Source of the DNA: Lachnospiraceae bacterium | GTDB lineage: Bacteria; Bacillota; Clostridia; Lachnospirales; Lachnospiraceae | Direction: 5' to 3' | Assembly (NCBI GenBank): GCA_017453065.1 | Contig: JAFTKW010000014.1 | Coordinates: 1 to 64,000 of the forward strand | DNA length: 64,000 bases | In this document: in pieces, positions 60,449 to 64,000 of the stretch | How the letters are laid out: the number at the start of each line of letters is the position of its first letter | Position numbering within the stretch: position 1 is the stretch's first letter | The notes under the pieces: generated by a model | The model's input: only the letters and a program-made list of their open reading frames with translations | What the model was told of the DNA's origin: nothing | Database searches by the model: none | Position numbers and translations under genes: made by a program

Positions 60449-62521
60449 TTAGAATAATGTGTTTGCGTCCAAAATCAAGGCAACTTCGCCATCTCCAAGG
60501 ATAGTAGCGCCGCTGATGATCTTGCACTTGTTGTCGATATACTTACCCATAGACTTGATAACGATTTCCTGCTGTCCAAGCAAGTCATCTACTACCAAAC
60601 CAACCTGTTTGTCACCCTTCTTAGCAATAACAACAATCATATTTTCCTCAGGTGCTCTTGCAGATGTGGTATCAAGTACGTCGGAAAGACGAATGAGTGG
60701 AATAACAGTTCCTCTCAAATGAATAACTTCTTTGTTCTGTACCAGTTTAATCTCGCTAGGAGAAACATCCTCGATAGTCTGAATAGCACCAAGAGAAATC
60801 GCATATTTCTCTCCACCTACTACAACCATGAGAGCCTGGATAATAGCCAATGTCAAAGGAAGACGAATGGTCCATGTACTTCCTTCGCCAAGTTTACTCT
60901 TAACTTCAACTTCACCACTGAGAGCTTCAATTTTGCTCTTAACTACGTCAAGGCCTACGCCTCTACCAGATACATCTGTAACAGATTTTGCTGTAGAGAA
61001 GCTTGGAAGGAACAACAAATCGATGATTTCTTTGTCGGTCATGTTGTCACCCTGTTCAGGAGTAATTGCACCGCGTTCGATTGCTTTCTTCTTAACTGCT
61101 TCTACGTCAATACCATTACCGTCATCGCTGACTTCAATTACTACGTTGTTACCATCCTGGTAAGCATCCAAACGGATAGTACCAACTGCTGGCTTACCTC
61201 TCTGCGCACGTACTTCAGCAGATTCCAAACCATGGTCTGCGGAGTTGCGAAGGAGATGCATCAATGGGTCGCCGATTTCATCTACTACAGTACGATCCAA
61301 TTCTGTTTCTTCACCAGTCATGTAAAGTTCCATTCTCTTGTTGAGCTTTTTGGACAGGTCACGAATCATACGTGGGAATTTCTGAACAACGCTCTCAATA
61401 GGAACCATTCGAACCTTCATAACAGATTCGTGAAGGTTAGTAGTAACGTTTCCTAAATATTCAATCTGCTCATTGAATACTGCGCTTGTCTGCTGCGCAT
61501 CATTTGCAGTCGCAGAAACAAGAGAGTTCTTTGCAATGATAAGCTCACTTACAAGGTTCATCAAAACATCCAGTTTTTCAATGTCAACACGTACGGTACG
61601 GTTAACAACTGGCTTAGATACCTGCTGTTTCTGCGCAGCAGCTGCTGGTGCAGAAGATGTAGGAGCCTTCACTTCTGTAGAAGGTGTTGTAACTGCAACT
61701 TCTTCCTTGGATTCCACAACTTCTTCCTTGGATTCCTCTGTTGCCATCTCTGCAAGGTCAACTTGCCCTGCGACAGCACTCTCTACTTCAGATACATTGG
61801 ATGCAGCAGCAATCACCTTGTCAACATCTGCATCTGTAATAATAATCAAGGAAAAATCAAAATCAAATTTTTCATCTTCGATATCCTGTGCGGAAGGATT
61901 GGAAACAATAATTTCGCCCAACTCTTCGATTGCTTTGAACACCAAAAATGCTCTTGCCGCCTTAAGAAGACAAGATTCCTGAATTGTAACAGTCAGACCG
62001 TATACCTTCTTGCCCTGTTTTCCAGCTTCAGTAATCACATGGCAATCTGTACCATCCAACTTGATGTCTTTCCATTTCTCGCCGCCGGCTGACTCTGCTT
62101 TTGCCTTAGGAGTTTCTTTCGCTACTACAGCTTCGCCACCGCCGTTCATAATCTCATTTAATCTGCGAATCAGAGGTTCGTTGTCGTTGGTACCTTCATC
62201 CGCAGTAGTCTGAATTGCTTCCAGATAATTTTCAAGAGCATCCAGGCACTGGAACAAAATATCAATCAGCTCAGCGCTAACCTTGATTTTGCCATTGCGA
62301 ACTTCAGAAAATACATTTTCCATGTCATGAGTCAACGCCTGCATGCGTTTGAATCCCATAGTACCAGCCATACCCTTTAAGGAATGCGCTGCACGGAAGA
62401 TTTCATTGACAGTGTCTGCACTTTCAGGATCCTGTTCCAAATTCAAGATCTGAGTATTCAGTTCCTGCAAATGCTCTTTTGTTTCATCAAGGAAAATCTC
62501 TAGATACTGGCTAACATCCAT
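60449..62521 (-). CDS. cheA: Chemotaxis histidine kinase CheA
   Basis: A 690-residue kinase. The P1 domain has FRAAHSLKGMAGTMG with the phosphorylated His near residue 46. A P2-like domain (about 145-235) is followed by a Glu/Val/Pro linker. The dimerisation domain (P3) begins VRVDIEKLDVLMNLVSELI. P4 has HLLRNSADHGLE, DDGNGID and GRGVGLDVV. The C-terminal CheW-like P5 domain has LRGTVIPLIRL. It is 1 bp after cheB. Confidence 0.96.
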   Translation of the reverse strand: MDVSQYLEIFLDETKEHLQELNTQILNLEQDPESADTVNEIFRAAHSLKGMAGTMGFKRMQALTHDMENVFSEVRNGKIKVSAELIDILFQCLDALENYLEAIQTTADEGTNDNEPLIRRLNEIMNGGGEAVVAKETPKAKAESAGGEKWKDIKLDGTDCHVITEAGKQGKKVYGLTVTIQESCLLKAARAFLVFKAIEELGEIIVSNPSAQDIEDEKFDFDFSLIIITDADVDKVIAAASNVSEVESAVAGQVDLAEMATEESKEEVVESKEEVAVTTPSTEVKAPTSSAPAAAAQKQQVSKPVVNRTVRVDIEKLDVLMNLVSELIIAKNSLVSATANDAQQTSAVFNEQIEYLGNVTTNLHESVMKVRMVPIESVVQKFPRMIRDLSKKLNKRMELYMTGEETELDRTVVDEIGDPLMHLLRNSADHGLESAEVRAQRGKPAVGTIRLDAYQDGNNVVIEVSDDGNGIDVEAVKKKAIERGAITPEQGDNMTDKEIIDLLFLPSFSTAKSVTDVSGRGVGLDVVKSKIEALSGEVEVKSKLGEGSTWTIRLPLTLAIIQALMVVVGGEKYAISLGAIQTIEDVSPSEIKLVQNKEVIHLRGTVIPLIRLSDVLDTTSARAPEENMIVVIAKKGDKQVGLVVDDLLGQQEIVIKSMGKYIDNKCKIISGATILGDGEVALILDANTLF

Positions 62522-62522
62522 T

Positions 62523-63608
62523 TTACATTACCCCCACGTTTAATATTATTTCTTGTGCAATCTGTTCCAATGGCACCACCTGATTCGCCAGGCCAGTTGC
62601 CACAATGCTCTTTGGCATTCCATACACTGCACATGTGTTTTGGTCTTGTGCAATTACGTGCACTTTCTTTTTGGTTACTAGGTTTTGTATTCCTTTGGTT
62701 CCATCTGCTCCCATACCGGTCATCACTACACATACAATCTGATCATATTTGCTATCCATGAGGGATTCATACATGTAGTTTGCACAAGGTTTTACACCTT
62801 CTCTGGAAGGTTCATCGGAATAATGGATGGTATATTTACCATCTCTTCCTGTCTTAACATTGAGATGCACTCCGCCTCTTGCTAAATATACCCAGCCCGC
62901 TTTGAGTTCGTCGCCTTCTTCCGCTTCCTTCACTGTCACTTCGCTTAAGGAATTCAATCTTTCTGCCAAAGATGCGGTAAAGCCTTTTGGCATATGCTGA
63001 ACAATCACCACTGGACACTTCAGTCCTGCTGGAAGTTTTGGAATTACAGATTGCAAAGCTTTTGGTCCGCCTGTGGAGCAGGCAAGTGCCACCACTTTAC
63101 TTCCTGTAACTGTTTTGGCGCTCTTCTGAACGATTTCTACCATCTTGCGAGTGGTTGCTTCGTCCTCTTTTTTCTTGGCTTCTGTGGTAAATACAGGTGC
63201 TTTCGCATCTGCTACTGCTGCAAGAGTTTCGAGCATGTTAGCCTTGAAATCATCTGTTCTACAGTCAACGGCGTTGTCTGGCTTATGTACAAAATCAAGG
63301 GCTCCCAGTTCCAATGCATCCAATGTAGTTTTGGCGCCTTCTCTGGTATCTGTGCTGGCCATCATTACTTTTGCAGAAATCTTGAACTTCTGTAACTCTT
63401 TCAAAAGTTCAAGGCCATTCATCTTAGGCATGTTTACGTCTAAAACTACGGCATCATACTGTTTTCTACTAAGCAAATCCAGTGCCTCAAGACCATTGGT
63501 AGCTCTGTCTACTACTTGGAATCTTTTGTCACTGTTGATTATATCACAGAGCACTCTTCTCATGAGTGCAGAGTCATCCACAACAAGAATTTTCTTGTAC
63601 ATTTCCAT
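62523..63608 (-). CDS. cheB: Receptor methylesterase CheB
   Basis: A 361-residue response regulator/methylesterase. The receiver domain has VVDDSALMRR and the phosphorylated Asp in VLDVNMPKMNG. The catalytic domain has Ser in LACSTGGPKAL, His in VQHMPKGFT and Asp in MTGMGADGTKG. The ATG at 63608 is favoured because AGGCGG lies 8 nt upstream; the longer frame begins with GTG. Confidence 0.95.
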   Translation of the reverse strand: MEMYKKILVVDDSALMRRVLCDIINSDKRFQVVDRATNGLEALDLLSRKQYDAVVLDVNMPKMNGLELLKELQKFKISAKVMMASTDTREGAKTTLDALELGALDFVHKPDNAVDCRTDDFKANMLETLAAVADAKAPVFTTEAKKKEDEATTRKMVEIVQKSAKTVTGSKVVALACSTGGPKALQSVIPKLPAGLKCPVVIVQHMPKGFTASLAERLNSLSEVTVKEAEEGDELKAGWVYLARGGVHLNVKTGRDGKYTIHYSDEPSREGVKPCANYMYESLMDSKYDQIVCVVMTGMGADGTKGIQNLVTKKKVHVIAQDQNTCAVYGMPKSIVATGLANQVVPLEQIAQEIILNVGVM

Positions 63609-63637
63609 GATTAACACCGCCTTTGTCTGAAAATTTA

Positions 63638-64000
63638 CTATTTATTCCACTCTTTATTTCTAACTTTACGTTCTTCTTCAAATATGTATTTAATAATTTC
63701 TTCTCTATCATTGATTGGGATATTCACATATTGTACTCTGTGTTCGTATACTCCCGGCTTAGAGTCTACTGGTTTCACGCTCAGAATCTTTCCAACAATT
63801 TCATAATTCTTTGGAACACCCTTAAGAACCAAATGATAGGTACAATATATCATGCTTCCCGGCTCATACCTTTGATTTGACATAAATCTAAGTCCGCCAC
63901 CGCTGATATCAACAATTACACTTCTCTTTAGAGGCAAACCTGGAGAAAGATAGTAGTGCTCTTTGGCCTCAACCGCCTTAATCTCCTCTTCTTCCAAGGT
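63638..64000 (-). CDS. PilZ-domain flagellar protein (YcgR-like), partial
   Basis: The C-terminal 120 or so residues of a protein whose start lies beyond the window edge. DISGGGLRFMSN matches the (D/N)xSxxG motif of PilZ domains, which bind c-di-GMP; the RxxxR part would lie upstream and only a Lys-Arg (PLKRSVIVD) is seen. It sits at the head of the che operon, where YcgR-type brakes are common. The frame is open at the window edge, reading on through a Leu codon. Confidence 0.82.
   Translation of the reverse strand, partial: TLEEEEIKAVEAKEHYYLSPGLPLKRSVIVDISGGGLRFMSNQRYEPGSMIYCTYHLVLKGVPKNYEIVGKILSVKPVDSKPGVYEHRVQYVNIPINDREEIIKYIFEEERKVRNKEWNK

Overview
The window reads as chromosome of a flagellated, low-to-medium GC Gram-positive anaerobe of the Clostridia, most probably a Lachnospiraceae member (Roseburia/Agathobacter/Butyrivibrio/Lachnospira type). 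The reasons are lipobox lipoproteins, Firmicute-style Shine-Dalgarno sites and sigma-A promoters, a CheC/CheD chemotaxis set joined to a FliA-type sigma factor, and the order che operon then rpsB-tsf. The genus is inference. Almost every gene is on the minus strand; the plus-strand exceptions are an AraC-type regulator, a metal exporter, a multidrug ABC pair with an acetyltransferase, and a YgjP-type metallopeptidase. There is no prophage, insertion sequence or CRISPR array.

Positions 1-420 hold two tandem consensus promoters firing leftward out of the window, probably for an rRNA or other stable-RNA operon. From 421 to 8773 a tight minus-strand operon carries a membrane protein, a response regulator, a CLC-type anion transporter, the partner histidine kinase, HflX, a large multi-spanning membrane protein and a lipoprotein. 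From 8807 to 12327 lies the trans-translation and RNA-decay block secG-rnr-smpB-ssrA. From 12463 to 21735 is an oligopeptide ABC operon in which four of five subunits are much longer than their families, plus a small membrane protein. A divergent AraC-HTH/GGDEF regulator follows, then eno and gpmI. The opp block therefore sits between gpmI-eno and secG-rnr-smpB-ssrA, which are often neighbours in Firmicutes.

From 26163 to 31690 are a cation diffusion facilitator and a heterodimeric ABC multidrug exporter. The exporter is preceded by a structured leader with a 26-codon upstream ORF, a Shine-Dalgarno-sequestering pairing and an intrinsic terminator, and followed by a polyamine-acetyltransferase-like gene. 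Next come an array of four imperfect hairpins (31803-32060), an HExxH protein, thiN and a YgjP-type protein. Positions 34504-44331 form a six-gene operon that mixes importer and exporter parts: two propeller-plus-solute-binding lipoproteins, two sugar-type permeases, a long coiled-coil HlyD-type adaptor and a MacB-like ectodomain protein, with no ATPase. Positions 44397-48699 hold a GH43 glycosidase run together with a two-gene SufC/SufB system and a CPBP membrane protease. An MCP and a MATE transporter follow.

The right end has tsf and rpsB, whose promoter overlaps the terminator of the incoming chemotaxis operon. That operon runs PilZ protein, cheB, cheA, cheW, cheC, cheD, small membrane protein, fliA, FapA/DUF342 protein, three poorly characterised proteins, terminator. 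The strongest leads for new biology are the expanded Opp transporter (12948-21543), the hybrid importer/exporter operon (34504-44241), the attenuator-like leader of the ABC exporter (27326-27708), the tandem hairpin array (31803-32060) and the AraC-GGDEF fusion (21997-22803).
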